Positions 54,400 through 62,829 of a stretch of 64,000 nt of DNA are shown here, piece after piece (within the stretch, counting starts at the first letter, position 1; each line of letters begins with the position of its first letter). The translations under genes were made by a program, and so were the position numbers. The notes under the pieces were generated by a model. It saw only the letters and a program-made list of their open reading frames with translations. It searched no databases and was not told the origin of the DNA. Origin of the DNA: Paracoccus haematequi (GTDB taxonomy: Bacteria > Pseudomonadota > Alphaproteobacteria > Rhodobacterales > Rhodobacteraceae). The stretch covers positions 62,001-126,000 of the forward strand of contig CAMCVS010000002.1 of the NCBI GenBank assembly GCA_945881965.1, given 5' to 3'.

Positions 54400-54753
54400 A
54401 TGCTCAAGGGCCTCGGAAATCTCGGCAACCTTGGCGATATGGCCAAGATGATGAAAACCGCGCAGGATCTGCAAGCCAAGCTGGCGCAGTTGCAGACCGA
54501 TCTGGAAACCGTCACCGTGACCGGCGAGGCGGGCGGCGGGCTGGTGCGCGCCACCGCGACGGCCAAGGGTGTGCTGACCGCGCTGTCCATCGACCCTTCG
54601 CTGTTCGTCCCCGAGGACCGCGAAGTGGTCGAAGACCTGATCCTTGCCGCGATCAAGGATGCCCAGACCCGCGCCGCCGACCACAGCCAACAGGAGATGG
54701 CCCGCCTCACCGAAGGGCTGGGTCTGCCGCCCGGTGTGAAACTGCCGCTGTAA
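54400..54753 (+). CDS. ybaB: YbaB/EbfC nucleoid-associated protein
   Basis: A 117-residue DNA-binding protein of the YbaB/EbfC family that forms a tweezer-like dimer. The family run MLKGLGNLGNLGDMAKMMKTAQDLQ is at the start, and the amphipathic helix DLILAAIKDAQTRAADHSQQEM near the end. AGGAG precedes the ATG. It lies between dnaX and recR as in most bacteria, which supports the identification. Confidence 0.95.
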   Translation: MLKGLGNLGNLGDMAKMMKTAQDLQAKLAQLQTDLETVTVTGEAGGGLVRATATAKGVLTALSIDPSLFVPEDREVVEDLILAAIKDAQTRAADHSQQEMARLTEGLGLPPGVKLPL

Positions 54754-54811
54754 CTTCATCTTGCTGAAAATATCCCCGGGGGAAGCCGCAGGCGGGGGGC
54801 AGCGCTCCCCT
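54754..54811 (-). repeat. GC-hairpin intergenic repeat, family 2 (reverse copy)
   Basis: Read on the minus strand, GGGGAGCGCTGCCCCCC is followed by a diverged stretch, CCCCCGGGGATATTTTC and then AGCAAGATGAAG. Same plan as the copies at 16372-16419 and 43088-43132, but inverted. Lies between ybaB and recR. Confidence 0.65.
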
Positions 54812-54833
54812 CCTCGCCCAACACAGGCGCGCC

Positions 54834-55442
54834 ATGCCGGACAAAAATCTTTTGGGCACCAAAGACATCGACACCCTGATCGACCTGATGGCGCGGCTGC
54901 CCGGACTTGGGCCGCGGTCCGCGCGCCGTGCCGTGCTGCACCTGATCCGCAAGCGCGCCTTGCTGTTGGAACCCTTGGCCCGCCAGATGGCCCGCGTGTC
55001 GGAAACCGCGCGCGAATGTCTGTCCTGCGGCAATATCGGCACGGCGGACACCTGCGACATCTGTGCCGATGACCGCCGCCAGAACGGCCAGATCTGTGTG
55101 GTCGAAGACGTGGCCGACCTGTGGGCGATGGAACGCGCGCGCGCCTTCAAGGGGCGGTATCATGTGCTGGGCGGCACCTTGTCTGCGCTGGATCAGGTCG
55201 GTCCGGAACAATTGCGCATACCGCGCCTGTTGACCCGCGTCGCGGATGACGGCGTGACCGAGGTGATCCTGGCCCTGCCCGCCACCATCGACGGCCAGAC
55301 CACGGCCTATTACATCGCCAGCCAGTTGCGCGGGCGCACCCGTCTGACCTCGCTGGGCCAAGGCGTGCCGGTCGGAGGCGAGCTGGATTTCCTTGACGAA
55401 GGCACGATCACCGCCGCGCTGTCGGCGCGCAAGGATCTGTAA
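54834..55442 (+). CDS. recR: Recombination mediator RecR
   Basis: A 202-residue RecFOR-pathway protein that helps RecA loading. The helix-hairpin-helix ([18 protein letters not shown]) comes first, then the C4 zinc finger (C62, C65, C74, C77), then the Toprim domain ([36 protein letters not shown]). Length is normal for the family. Separated from ybaB by a repeat element only. Confidence 0.97.
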   Translation: MPDKNLLGTKDIDTLIDLMARLPGLGPRSARRAVLHLIRKRALLLEPLARQMARVSETARECLSCGNIGTADTCDICADDRRQNGQICVVEDVADLWAMERARAFKGRYHVLGGTLSALDQVGPEQLRIPRLLTRVADDGVTEVILALPATIDGQTTAYYIASQLRGRTRLTSLGQGVPVGGELDFLDEGTITAALSARKDL

Positions 55443-55531
55443 CGCGGGGGGGTCTGTCACGCGGGCAAGGCTTGATTTCCGCCCGCCGCCACGGCAGATC
55501 GGACAGGATTGCAATACCTTCGGAGGCGGCC

Positions 55532-57112
55532 TTGTCCCCCATCATTTCCCGGCTGTGCGCAGCCCTGCTGGTCGGGCTTTGCGCCTTGCCCCTGACCCTT
55601 CAGCCTGTCCATGCGCAAAGCGCCCCGCCGCTGCCGGGCCTGAGCGCCCCGCAACCCTTCAGCTTTGACGTGCTGGCCAGCCGCGCCGCCGCGCTGGCAA
55701 AGACGCCCCATGTGCCGACCCCGGTGGAACAGCCCGAGGTGTTGGAAAAGATCGACTATGACGCACACTGGCGCATCCGCTTCCGGCCCGAGGCGACCGT
55801 GACGGTCGGCCAGACCCCGATCCAGTTCTTTCACCTTGGCACCTTCTTTCGCCAGCCGGTGCGGATGTTTGTCACCGATGCCAGTTCGGCGCGCGAGGTG
55901 ATCTATGATGCGGGCTATTTCGACATTCCCGAAACCAGCCCCGCACGCGGCCTGACACGCGGCGCGGGCTTTGCCGGGTTCCGGCTGATGCGGCCGGATC
56001 TGAAAACCGACTGGATCAGCTTTCTGGGCGCGGCCTATTTCCGCACCGATGGCGCGGCGCGGCAATACGGCCAATCCGCCCGCGCGCTGGCGCTGGACAC
56101 CGGCATGCCCACGCCCGAGGAATTCCCCCGCTTTACCGAGTTTTACATTGGCGAGGCCCCGGATGGCCGCGTCACCATCCATGCCCTGATGGACAGCGAA
56201 CGGGTGACCGGCGCCTATCGCATGGTGATGTCGAATGTCGAAGGCGCGGGGCAGGTGATGGACATCGACAGCCGGTTGTATTTTCGCGCCGGGGTGGACC
56301 GGGTGGGGGTCGCGCCGCTGACCTCGATGTATTGGTATTCCGAGACGATCCGCGCCCAGGGCCTCGATTGGCGCCCCGAGGTGCATGACACCGACGGTCT
56401 GATGATGTGGACGGGCGCGGGCGAACATATCTGGCGGCCGCTGAACAACCCGAACCGCGTTGTGACGTCCAGCTATGCCGATGTAAACCCGCGCGGTTTT
56501 GGCCTGGTGCAGCGCGACCGGGCGTTTGCGAATTATGAGGATGACGGCGTGTTCTACGACCGCCGCCCCGCCGTCTGGATCGAACCCACGCATGGCTGGG
56601 GTGCGGGCGCGGTGCAACTGGTGGAAATCCCCACCGATGACGAGATTTATGACAATATCGTTGCGTTCTGGAACCCGGCCACCCCGCCGGTGGCGGGCAC
56701 CGAGATGGCGCTGGGTTATCGGATGACTTGGGCCAATGTCGCGCCGGTGCAGACGAACATGACGCTGGCGCATACCGTGGCGACGCGGTTTGCCCAAGGC
56801 GGCGTGCCCGGTCAGCCGCGCCCGGCGTACCAGATCAAGGTGGTGATCGACTTTGAAGGTCCGGCGATCAAGGGGCTGGGGCAGGCCGATGGCGTCACGC
56901 CGGATATCACCGTGCCCGCAGGCGTCGAGGTGGTGAACCCCTATGCGCTGCCGGTGGTGGGCACCGACCGCTGGCGGTTGATCTTTGATGTGCGCGCGCC
57001 GGCCGATCTGGATACGGCAGACCTGCGCGCGTTCCTGACCCGCGACGGCGCGCCTCTGACCGAGACATGGCTGGGCCAGTTGCACCCGCGCCAGTTCAAC
57101 GCGTTCCGCTAG
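55532..57112 (+). CDS. opgG: Periplasmic glucan biosynthesis protein OpgG/MdoG
   Basis: A 526-residue exported protein needed for osmoregulated periplasmic glucan assembly. I assign a TTG start at 55532 because GGAGG lies five bases upstream; it gives a signal peptide of about 32 residues ending VHAQ. Typical MdoG blocks: LEKIDYDAHWRIRFRPEATV, SFLGAAYFRTDGAARQYGQSARALALDTG, SSYADVNPRGFGLVQRDRAFANYEDDGVFYDRRPAVWIEP. The glucosyltransferase gene opgH is not next to it, unlike the usual arrangement. Confidence 0.93.
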   Translation: MSPIISRLCAALLVGLCALPLTLQPVHAQSAPPLPGLSAPQPFSFDVLASRAAALAKTPHVPTPVEQPEVLEKIDYDAHWRIRFRPEATVTVGQTPIQFFHLGTFFRQPVRMFVTDASSAREVIYDAGYFDIPETSPARGLTRGAGFAGFRLMRPDLKTDWISFLGAAYFRTDGAARQYGQSARALALDTGMPTPEEFPRFTEFYIGEAPDGRVTIHALMDSERVTGAYRMVMSNVEGAGQVMDIDSRLYFRAGVDRVGVAPLTSMYWYSETIRAQGLDWRPEVHDTDGLMMWTGAGEHIWRPLNNPNRVVTSSYADVNPRGFGLVQRDRAFANYEDDGVFYDRRPAVWIEPTHGWGAGAVQLVEIPTDDEIYDNIVAFWNPATPPVAGTEMALGYRMTWANVAPVQTNMTLAHTVATRFAQGGVPGQPRPAYQIKVVIDFEGPAIKGLGQADGVTPDITVPAGVEVVNPYALPVVGTDRWRLIFDVRAPADLDTADLRAFLTRDGAPLTETWLGQLHPRQFNAFR

Positions 57113-57128
57113 AGGCGCGCGCAAAAAC

Positions 57129-57156
57129 GTAGGGCGGATGATATCATCCGCCCTAC
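57129..57156. repeat. Palindromic intergenic repeat, family 1 (perfect copy)
   Basis: A perfect 28-base palindrome with arms GTAGGGCGGATG and CATCCGCCCTAC around ATAT. It lies between the convergent opgG and decarboxylase genes. Confidence 0.9.
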
Positions 57157-57194
57157 AAACCGCCTACCAGACTTGGTGTAAATGCTGGCCCGTG

Positions 57195-58385
57195 TCAGAT
57201 CACAACCACGTCCAAGGGCGGGAAGCCGTTGAAGGCGACCGAGGAATAGGTCGTGGTATAGGCCCCGCAGTTGCGGATGATGATCCGGTCGCCGCAGGAC
57301 AGGCCCACCGGCAATTGCACCGGACGCTTTTCATACAGCACATCGGCGCTGTCGCAGGACGGACCCGCCAGGATGCAGGGGCCAGTGTCTTCGTGGTCGC
57401 GGTCGGTGGTGAACTGATAGCGGATCGCCTCGTCCATCGTTTCGGCCAGACCCGAGAACTTGCCGATATCCAGATAGACCCAGCGATGGATGTCATCGGC
57501 GGATTTCTTGGACACCAGCAGCACTTCGGCGGCGATCATGCCGGCTTCGGCCACCATGCCCCGGCCCGGTTCCGCCATGATGCGGACAGCACCGGGGAAC
57601 CGCGGTTCGACCATCGCCATGACGGCGGCTGCATAGGCTTCGGGCGCGTCGATTTCCTCGCCATAAAAGGCCGGGAAACCACCGCCGATGTTGATCAGCG
57701 ACAGCGGGAAACCTGCGGCCCGCGCGTCGGTCCACACCGCCGACACGCGGTCCAGCGTATCCTGCCACATGGTCGCCTTGCGGGTCTGCGACCCGACATG
57801 GAACGACAGGCCGACCGGGTTCAGACCCAGATCGCGGGCATAACCCAACAGGCCGTTAACCTCGGTTTCCATGGTGCCGAATTTCCGCGACAGCGGCCAG
57901 TCGGCCTCGGTCGTGCCCATCAACAGGCGGATATACACCTCTGCCCCCGGCGCATGGGCGGCGATCTTGTCCAGTTCCATTTCCGAGTCGGCGGCGAACA
58001 GCGTGATGCCAGCGGCATGCGCGAACGCGATATCCACCGGCTTTTTCACCGTGTTGCCGAAGGAAATCGTGTCGGGACGCGCGCCCAGACCCAGGCACAG
58101 TTCGATTTCGCCCCGCGATGCAGCGTCGAAATGCGATCCGGCGGCGATCAGGGTGGCGATCACTTCACGCTCGGGGTTTGCCTTCACGGCATAATGGATA
58201 TCGGCGCGGCCCAGACCGGCCTTCAGCGCGCGGTATTGATCCGCGACGATCTCGGTGTCCAGCACCAGAGTCGGGCGATCAAACGCATTCGCGCGGATGT
58301 AGGATTCAATGCGTGCGGCTTTGCTACGGCGCGACATTGCGCAGACGGCTGCGCCGCCCGCGAGCGGGTTTACGTAAGCGTTCAT
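57195..58385 (-). CDS. Type III PLP-dependent ornithine/lysine decarboxylase
   Basis: A 396-residue alanine-racemase-fold decarboxylase that makes putrescine or cadaverine. PLP lysine K68 is in YAVKAN, FHVGSQ and the GGGFP phosphate loop follow, and the catalytic cysteine is in GPSCDSADVL near the end. The ATG at 58385 has GGAG six bases upstream and is where homology starts. The leader (58386-58507) can fold so that its ribosome site is hidden, and an FNR-type box overlaps the promoter. Ornithine is the likelier substrate, from family precedent. Confidence 0.92.
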   Translation of the reverse strand: MNAYVNPLAGGAAVCAMSRRSKAARIESYIRANAFDRPTLVLDTEIVADQYRALKAGLGRADIHYAVKANPEREVIATLIAAGSHFDAASRGEIELCLGLGARPDTISFGNTVKKPVDIAFAHAAGITLFAADSEMELDKIAAHAPGAEVYIRLLMGTTEADWPLSRKFGTMETEVNGLLGYARDLGLNPVGLSFHVGSQTRKATMWQDTLDRVSAVWTDARAAGFPLSLINIGGGFPAFYGEEIDAPEAYAAAVMAMVEPRFPGAVRIMAEPGRGMVAEAGMIAAEVLLVSKKSADDIHRWVYLDIGKFSGLAETMDEAIRYQFTTDRDHEDTGPCILAGPSCDSADVLYEKRPVQLPVGLSCGDRIIIRNCGAYTTTYSSVAFNGFPPLDVVVI

Positions 58386-58507
58386 GGTCATCTCCATACG
58401 ACCCGGGCAAAGCCCGACCAGTTCCAACGGAGACGTTACCGTCGCTACGTAAACACGAGTGGATTTAGGCCCACCGGCCAGAGGCGCGTGCGTTGGCGTC
58501 TTGTGAT
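58386..58507 (-). ncRNA. Structured leader of the decarboxylase gene (speF-motif-like)
   Basis: The minus-strand leader contains CGTCTCC (58435-58429), which can pair over seven bases with GGAGATG (58395-58389), the ribosome site of the decarboxylase. The same CGTCTCC can instead form a small hairpin AACG-TCTC-CGTT (58437-58426). A CGGGC-TTT-GCCCG hairpin (58416-58404) sits inside. Alphaproteobacterial ornithine decarboxylase genes are known to carry the conserved speF RNA motif; this may be that element, but I could not align it. Confidence 0.45.
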
Positions 58508-58513
58508 GCGGAA

Positions 58514-58540
58514 TTATGGCCGATGTTGATTTCGATCAAG
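58514..58540 (-). promoter_or_regulatory. FNR-type box and promoter of the decarboxylase
   Basis: TTGAT-TTCG-ATCAA at 58527-58540 is a perfect FNR/FnrL inverted repeat. On the minus strand a -10 like CATAAT (58519-58514) follows with TTGATC as a possible -35 inside the box. With a start near 58507 the box centre is about -26, which fits repression better than activation. The box could instead serve the divergent VOC gene, 133 bases away. Confidence 0.6.
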
Positions 58541-58672
58541 TGAATTTTCCGCGACAGCCAAATTTTTTCTGCGACAGCGCAAGGCGCGTCCTGCATGCAA
58601 CATTTGACGCAGGCCCTTTGTGCGGTCAGACTGTCCCAGAGCCAATTCATTGACACAACCCGTGGGGCAAAG

Positions 58673-59059
58673 ATGCAATTCCGCTACGCCATCCTGTATG
58701 TTGAAGACGTGCCCGCCACCGTCGGGTTTTTCGAGGCGGCGTTTGGCCTGACCCGCAGCTTTGTCCATGAGGCGGGCGATTACGGCGAAATGGCCACCGG
58801 GGCCACCACATTGGCGTTTTCGTCGCTGGCGCTGATGGGGCAGTTGGGCAAATCGCCCCGGCTGCATGACGCGGCAACGCCCAGCTATGAAATCGCGCTG
58901 GAAACCGATGATGTGGCGGGGGCGATTGCGCGCGCGGTCACCGCAGGCGCACGGCTGGTGCAAGAGGCCACAGTGCAGCCCTGGGGCCAGACGATGGGCT
59001 ATGTCGCCACACCGCAGGGCATATTGGTCGAGCTTTGCACCGCTGTCACCCCGCAATGA
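58673..59059 (+). CDS. VOC family protein
   Basis: A 128-residue glyoxalase-fold protein: MQFRYAILYVEDVPATVGFFEAAFG at the start, a middle part with SYEIALETDDVAGAIARAV, and the end WGQTMGYVATPQGILVELC with an acidic metal ligand. I start at the ATG at 58673 behind GGGGCAAAG; the upstream ATG at 58595 is in a region without VOC similarity. Monocistronic; substrate unknown. Confidence 0.87.
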   Translation: MQFRYAILYVEDVPATVGFFEAAFGLTRSFVHEAGDYGEMATGATTLAFSSLALMGQLGKSPRLHDAATPSYEIALETDDVAGAIARAVTAGARLVQEATVQPWGQTMGYVATPQGILVELCTAVTPQ

Positions 59060-59083
59060 AAAAGGCCCGGAGCGATCCGGGCC
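59059..59083 (-). terminator. Rho-independent terminator of trcR
   Basis: An 8-bp stem GGCCCGGA / TCCGGGCC with a four-base loop, followed on the minus strand by TTTTT. It begins at the end of the convergent VOC gene and may stop both transcripts. Confidence 0.85.
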
Positions 59084-59092
59084 CCGCGTCTG

Positions 59093-59842
59093 TCAGGGCT
59101 GATCGTCTTCGTCATCGTCACCCGGCAGGTTGAAGAAACTGTCGGCGTTCTGATAGCGAGCGTCGTTGCGGTCGTCGTCTTCGTCGTCCTGCGGGTTGAA
59201 GATTTCCAGCCCTTCGATGGCCTTGGGGCCGCGCGGCTCGGATGCCTCGGCGGTCAGGCTTTGTTCGGTGGACAACAGCTTGCGGCGCTCGTCATCCGAC
59301 AGCGGCTTGCCCTCGGCGGCCTTTTTCGCGGCGGCTTTCTGCACGGCGGCGTCCAGTTCGGACTGACGGCAGAACCCAAGCGCCACCGGATCGGTCGGCA
59401 CAAGGTTTGCCATGTTCCAATAGGTGCGTTCGCGGATGGTCTGGATCGTGGGTTTCGTGGTGCCCACCAGCTTGCCGATGACGCCATCGGTCAATTCGGG
59501 GTGGAATTTCACCAGCCACAGGATGGCTGCCGGACGGTCCTGCCGTTTCGACAGCGGCGTGTAACGCGGCCCGCGCCGCTTTTCCTCGCCCACCGCGGCG
59601 GGGTTGAATTTCAGCTTGAGCTTGTAGATCGGGTCTTTTTCGCCCTTTTCGATTTCGGACGCGTCCAGTTGGCTGTTGGCGACCGGATCAAACCCCTTGA
59701 CCCCCGTGGCCACGTCACCATCCGCGATCCCCTGCACCTCAAGTTCGTGCATCCCGGTGAAATCGGCGATCTGCTTGAAAGTCAGCGTGGTGTTATCCAC
59801 CAGCCAGACAGCCGTGGCGCGGGACATGATCGGTTTGTTCAT
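59093..59842 (-). CDS. trcR: Cell-cycle transcriptional regulator TrcR (DUF1013)
   Basis: A 249-residue DUF1013 protein, called TrcR in Caulobacter-type alphaproteobacteria. The N-terminal half has a helix-turn-helix-like segment (NTTLTFKQIADFTGMHELEVQ) and a second one (IGKLVGTTKPTIQTIRERTYWN). The C-terminus is strongly acidic (DDEDDD, DDDEDD). Start at 59842 with GGAG eight bases upstream; the longer frame start is not conserved. Ends in a clear terminator. Confidence 0.92.
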   Translation of the reverse strand: MNKPIMSRATAVWLVDNTTLTFKQIADFTGMHELEVQGIADGDVATGVKGFDPVANSQLDASEIEKGEKDPIYKLKLKFNPAAVGEEKRRGPRYTPLSKRQDRPAAILWLVKFHPELTDGVIGKLVGTTKPTIQTIRERTYWNMANLVPTDPVALGFCRQSELDAAVQKAAAKKAAEGKPLSDDERRKLLSTEQSLTAEASEPRGPKAIEGLEIFNPQDDEDDDRNDARYQNADSFFNLPGDDDEDDQP

Positions 59843-59962
59843 CGCAAGTCTCCAGTCAAATCTTCCCCGTTGCCCGGTAAGGCGCTGCCCCGGCGGGGCG
59901 GTTTCCATTGTGGGGGAAATCGCATGTCTTATACTGCGCAGGGATTTTGAAGGAAAGAGTGA

Positions 59963-60604
59963 ATGCGCGCGCTGAAATTGCTGAGTCTCGTGGTCGGGCT
60001 GATGGCGTCGCAGGCGCGGGCGGATGGGGAAAAATCCGGGGTTTTCGATTACTACGTGATGGCGCTGTCGTGGTCGCCCAACTGGTGCGCGCTGGAAGGT
60101 GACGCCCGGTCGTCGCCGCAATGCCATCCGCGTGAGGATTTCGGGTGGGTGCTGCATGGGGTGTGGCCACAATATCATCAGGGCTGGCCCGCGTTCTGCC
60201 CGACCACGGAACCACAGCCGACGCGCCGGATGACCGACGAAATGGCGGGCATCATGGGAACCTCGGGGTTGGCGTGGTATCAATGGAAAAAGCACGGAGT
60301 CTGTTCGGGCCTGTCGGCGAGCGCCTACTATGACCTGTCGCGCCGTGCCTATGCGCAGGTCCGTATCCCGCAGGCGTTCCGGAAGCTGGAAAAGCAGGTC
60401 AAGCTGCCCGCGTCCCTGATCGAAGAGGCGTTCGTCGCGGCCAATCCGGGGATGACGCCCGACATGGTGACGGTCACCTGTGACGACGGCTATATCCAAG
60501 AGGTCCGGGTGTGCCTGTCAAAGACGCTGGCCCCGGTGCCCTGCGGGCGCGACGTGGCGCGCGATTGCAGGCTGAAGGATGCCCTGTTCGATCCGGTGCG
60601 CTAA
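59963..60604 (+). CDS. Exported ribonuclease T2
   Basis: A 213-residue RNase T2 with a signal peptide (residues 1-20, cleaved after ARA). The two catalytic segments are present: CAS I WVLHGVWPQY (H65) and CAS II WYQWKKHGVC (K110, H111). The glutamate usually found in CAS II (HEWxKHG) is a glutamine here (Q107). It degrades RNA in the periplasm or outside, without base preference, and may serve nutrient scavenging. AAGGA precedes the ATG. Confidence 0.93.
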   Translation: MRALKLLSLVVGLMASQARADGEKSGVFDYYVMALSWSPNWCALEGDARSSPQCHPREDFGWVLHGVWPQYHQGWPAFCPTTEPQPTRRMTDEMAGIMGTSGLAWYQWKKHGVCSGLSASAYYDLSRRAYAQVRIPQAFRKLEKQVKLPASLIEEAFVAANPGMTPDMVTVTCDDGYIQEVRVCLSKTLAPVPCGRDVARDCRLKDALFDPVR

Positions 60605-60606
60605 GG

Positions 60607-61962
60607 TCAGATCGCCGATGAATGTCCGGCCTTTGACAGGTCATAGGCGTCGAAATGCCGCGCGATCATGCGGGTCAGCGGGCGCGCCTCCTGCGGGATG
60701 AACAGGCCATCCCCGGTGCAGCGCAACATGTTGGGGAATTTCGCGCAGGCAGATGCGAACAACGCGTCCAGCCGTGCATCGGACACCGCATGGGTATCCA
60801 GAATCGCGGCGCGGCTGACGGCGAAATCACACATCAGCGCCTCGATGATGCGGCCGCGCAGCAGGTCTTCGGGGGTAAAGACATGGCCGCGATGGGTGGA
60901 AAACTGTCCGGCGCGGATCGCCGCTGTATGCGCGCCGGTGGCGGCATGGTTCTGGGCATAGCCCTGCGGAAAGCGCGAGATCGACGAGGCCCCGATCCCG
61001 ATCAGCGCCTGCGCCGGGTCATCGGTATAGCCCTGGAAATTCCGCCGCAACCGGCCTGCGGCCAACGCCTTGGCCATGCCATCTTCGGGGCGGGCGAAAT
61101 GGTCGATGCCGATTTCGGTATAGCCATCCCAGACGAACAGCCGCCGCGCCACGTCGAACAGGTCAAGCCGTTCTTCGGGCGTGGGCAGGGTGTCGGACGG
61201 GATCATCTGCTGGCGCTTGGCCATCCACGGCACATGGGCATAGCCATACAGCGCGACCCGGTCCGGCGACAATGACAGCAGCTTCTGCACGGTATCGGTA
61301 ATCTTGGCGCGGCTTTGGTCCGGCAGGCCGAACAGGATGTCAGCGTTCAGGCTTTGCACCCCGCGCGCACGGATACCGTCGATCACGCGGCGGGTGTCGT
61401 CGAAACTTTGCGGCCGACCGATGGTTTTCTGGATCCCGGGGTCGAAATCCTGCACCCCGATGGATGCGCGGTTCATGCCCGCGGCGGCCAGCGCATCCAG
61501 CCGCGCATCGTCCACCTCGCAGGGGTCGATCTCGACCGAAAATTCGTAACCCGGCGCAAAGGGCGCAACATCGCGGATCGCTGTGGCCAGATCGCGGATC
61601 AGGTCCGGCCCCATCAGTGTCGGCGTGCCGCCCCCCCAATGCAGCCGCGACAGCCGCACGCCTGCGGGCAAGATATCGGCCAACATCCGCAATTCCGCCT
61701 TCAGCACATCCAGATAGGCGATGACGGGCGTATCGGTTTGCGTGCCTTGGGTGCGGCAGGCGCAGAACCAGCACAGCCTGCGGCAGAACGGCACATGCAC
61801 ATAAAGCGACACCTCCCCGTCTGCGGGAATGGCTTTGATCCAGTCCGCAAAGGTCTGCGGGCCAAGGCTATCTGCGAAATGCGGCGAGGTCGGGTAGCTC
61901 GTATACCGAGGTACCTTTGCGTCAAAAAGCCCGTAACGGGCGAGTTGTGCTTTTGTGTCCAT
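60607..61962 (-). CDS. hemN: Oxygen-independent coproporphyrinogen III oxidase
   Basis: A 451-residue radical-SAM enzyme of haem biosynthesis that works without oxygen. The cluster motif CxxxCxxCxC is complete (C60, C64, C67, C69). HWGGGTPT (SAM-binding) and SIGVQDFDPGIQKTIGR follow, as in genuine HemN rather than the HemW paralogue. Divergent from fnrL; an FNR box lies 36 bases before its start, so low oxygen probably switches it on. Confidence 0.95.
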   Translation of the reverse strand: MDTKAQLARYGLFDAKVPRYTSYPTSPHFADSLGPQTFADWIKAIPADGEVSLYVHVPFCRRLCWFCACRTQGTQTDTPVIAYLDVLKAELRMLADILPAGVRLSRLHWGGGTPTLMGPDLIRDLATAIRDVAPFAPGYEFSVEIDPCEVDDARLDALAAAGMNRASIGVQDFDPGIQKTIGRPQSFDDTRRVIDGIRARGVQSLNADILFGLPDQSRAKITDTVQKLLSLSPDRVALYGYAHVPWMAKRQQMIPSDTLPTPEERLDLFDVARRLFVWDGYTEIGIDHFARPEDGMAKALAAGRLRRNFQGYTDDPAQALIGIGASSISRFPQGYAQNHAATGAHTAAIRAGQFSTHRGHVFTPEDLLRGRIIEALMCDFAVSRAAILDTHAVSDARLDALFASACAKFPNMLRCTGDGLFIPQEARPLTRMIARHFDAYDLSKAGHSSAI

Positions 61963-61997
61963 TGTTGCATGCTAACTTACAGTTCGAGTGTCAGACT

Positions 61998-62011
61998 TTG
62001 ACCCAGATCAA
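61998..62011. promoter_or_regulatory. FNR box in the hemN-fnrL intergenic region
   Basis: TTGAC-CCAG-ATCAA, one mismatch from TTGAT-N4-ATCAA. It lies 36 bases before the hemN start and 21 bases before the fnrL start, so FnrL may activate hemN and repress or tune itself. Confidence 0.85.
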
Positions 62012-62031
62012 ACCCGGACAGGATCACGCCC

Positions 62032-62775
62032 GTGAATCACGCAGCCCAGAATATCACCCAGGAATGTGCGGATTGTCCGATCCGGCACCGTGCCGTTTGC
62101 GCGCGCTGTGAACCCGATGAACTGACGCGGCTGGAAGAGATCAAGTATTACCGCCATTACGACGCGGGCAGCCATATCCTGTGGTCGGGCGACCGGATGG
62201 AATTCGTGGCCTCGGTCGTGTCCGGCATCGCGACGTTGACCCAGACGATGGAGGACGGGCGCACCCAGATGGTGGGCCTGTTGTTGCCGTCGGATTTCGT
62301 CGGCCGTCCGGGGCGCGATACCTCGCCCTATGATGTGGTCGCGACAACCGACATCGTGATGTGCTGTTTCCGCAAACGGCCGTTCGAACAGATGATGGAA
62401 CGCACCCCGCATATCGCACACCGCCTGCTGGAAATGACGCTGGATGAACTGGACGCGGCGCGGGAATGGATGCTGGTGCTGGGGCGGAAAACCGCGCGGG
62501 AAAAGATCGCCTCGTTGCTGACCATCATCGCGCGGCGGGACGCGTCCTTGAACTTGCGCGCGCCCAAGGGTGTTTTGGTGTTCGATCTTCCGCTGACCCG
62601 CGAGGCGATGGCGGATTATCTGGGTCTGACGCTGGAAACCGTGTCGCGCCAGATTTCGGCGCTGAAACGCGACGGGGTGATCGAGCTGGAAGGCAAGCGT
62701 CACGTCACGGTGCGTGATTTCGCCCGCCTTCTGGAAGAAGCCGGCGACGACAACGACGGCGGCATGCTGGCGTAA
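62032..62775 (+). CDS. fnrL: Oxygen-sensing Crp/Fnr regulator FnrL
   Basis: A 247-residue regulator. Four N-terminal cysteines (C12, C15, C23, C26) and a later pair (C111, C112) provide ligands for the oxygen-labile [4Fe-4S] cluster. The cyclic-nucleotide-like fold is followed by a helix-turn-helix (GLTLETVSRQISALKRDG) with the ExxSR signature that reads TTGAT. The start is a GTG with AGGA upstream. It is the likely reader of the FNR boxes in this window. Confidence 0.95.
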   Translation: MNHAAQNITQECADCPIRHRAVCARCEPDELTRLEEIKYYRHYDAGSHILWSGDRMEFVASVVSGIATLTQTMEDGRTQMVGLLLPSDFVGRPGRDTSPYDVVATTDIVMCCFRKRPFEQMMERTPHIAHRLLEMTLDELDAAREWMLVLGRKTAREKIASLLTIIARRDASLNLRAPKGVLVFDLPLTREAMADYLGLTLETVSRQISALKRDGVIELEGKRHVTVRDFARLLEEAGDDNDGGMLA

Positions 62776-62829
62776 GCGCCGGTTTGACGCGGCTGGGGCG
62801 CCTGTTACAAGGCGGCGTTGGAGGCGCGC

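Noticed and set aside
58595-58672. Upstream ATG extending the VOC protein by 26 residues
   Set aside because: The added part has no VOC similarity and no ribosome site, while the ATG at 58673 begins at the conserved first strand.
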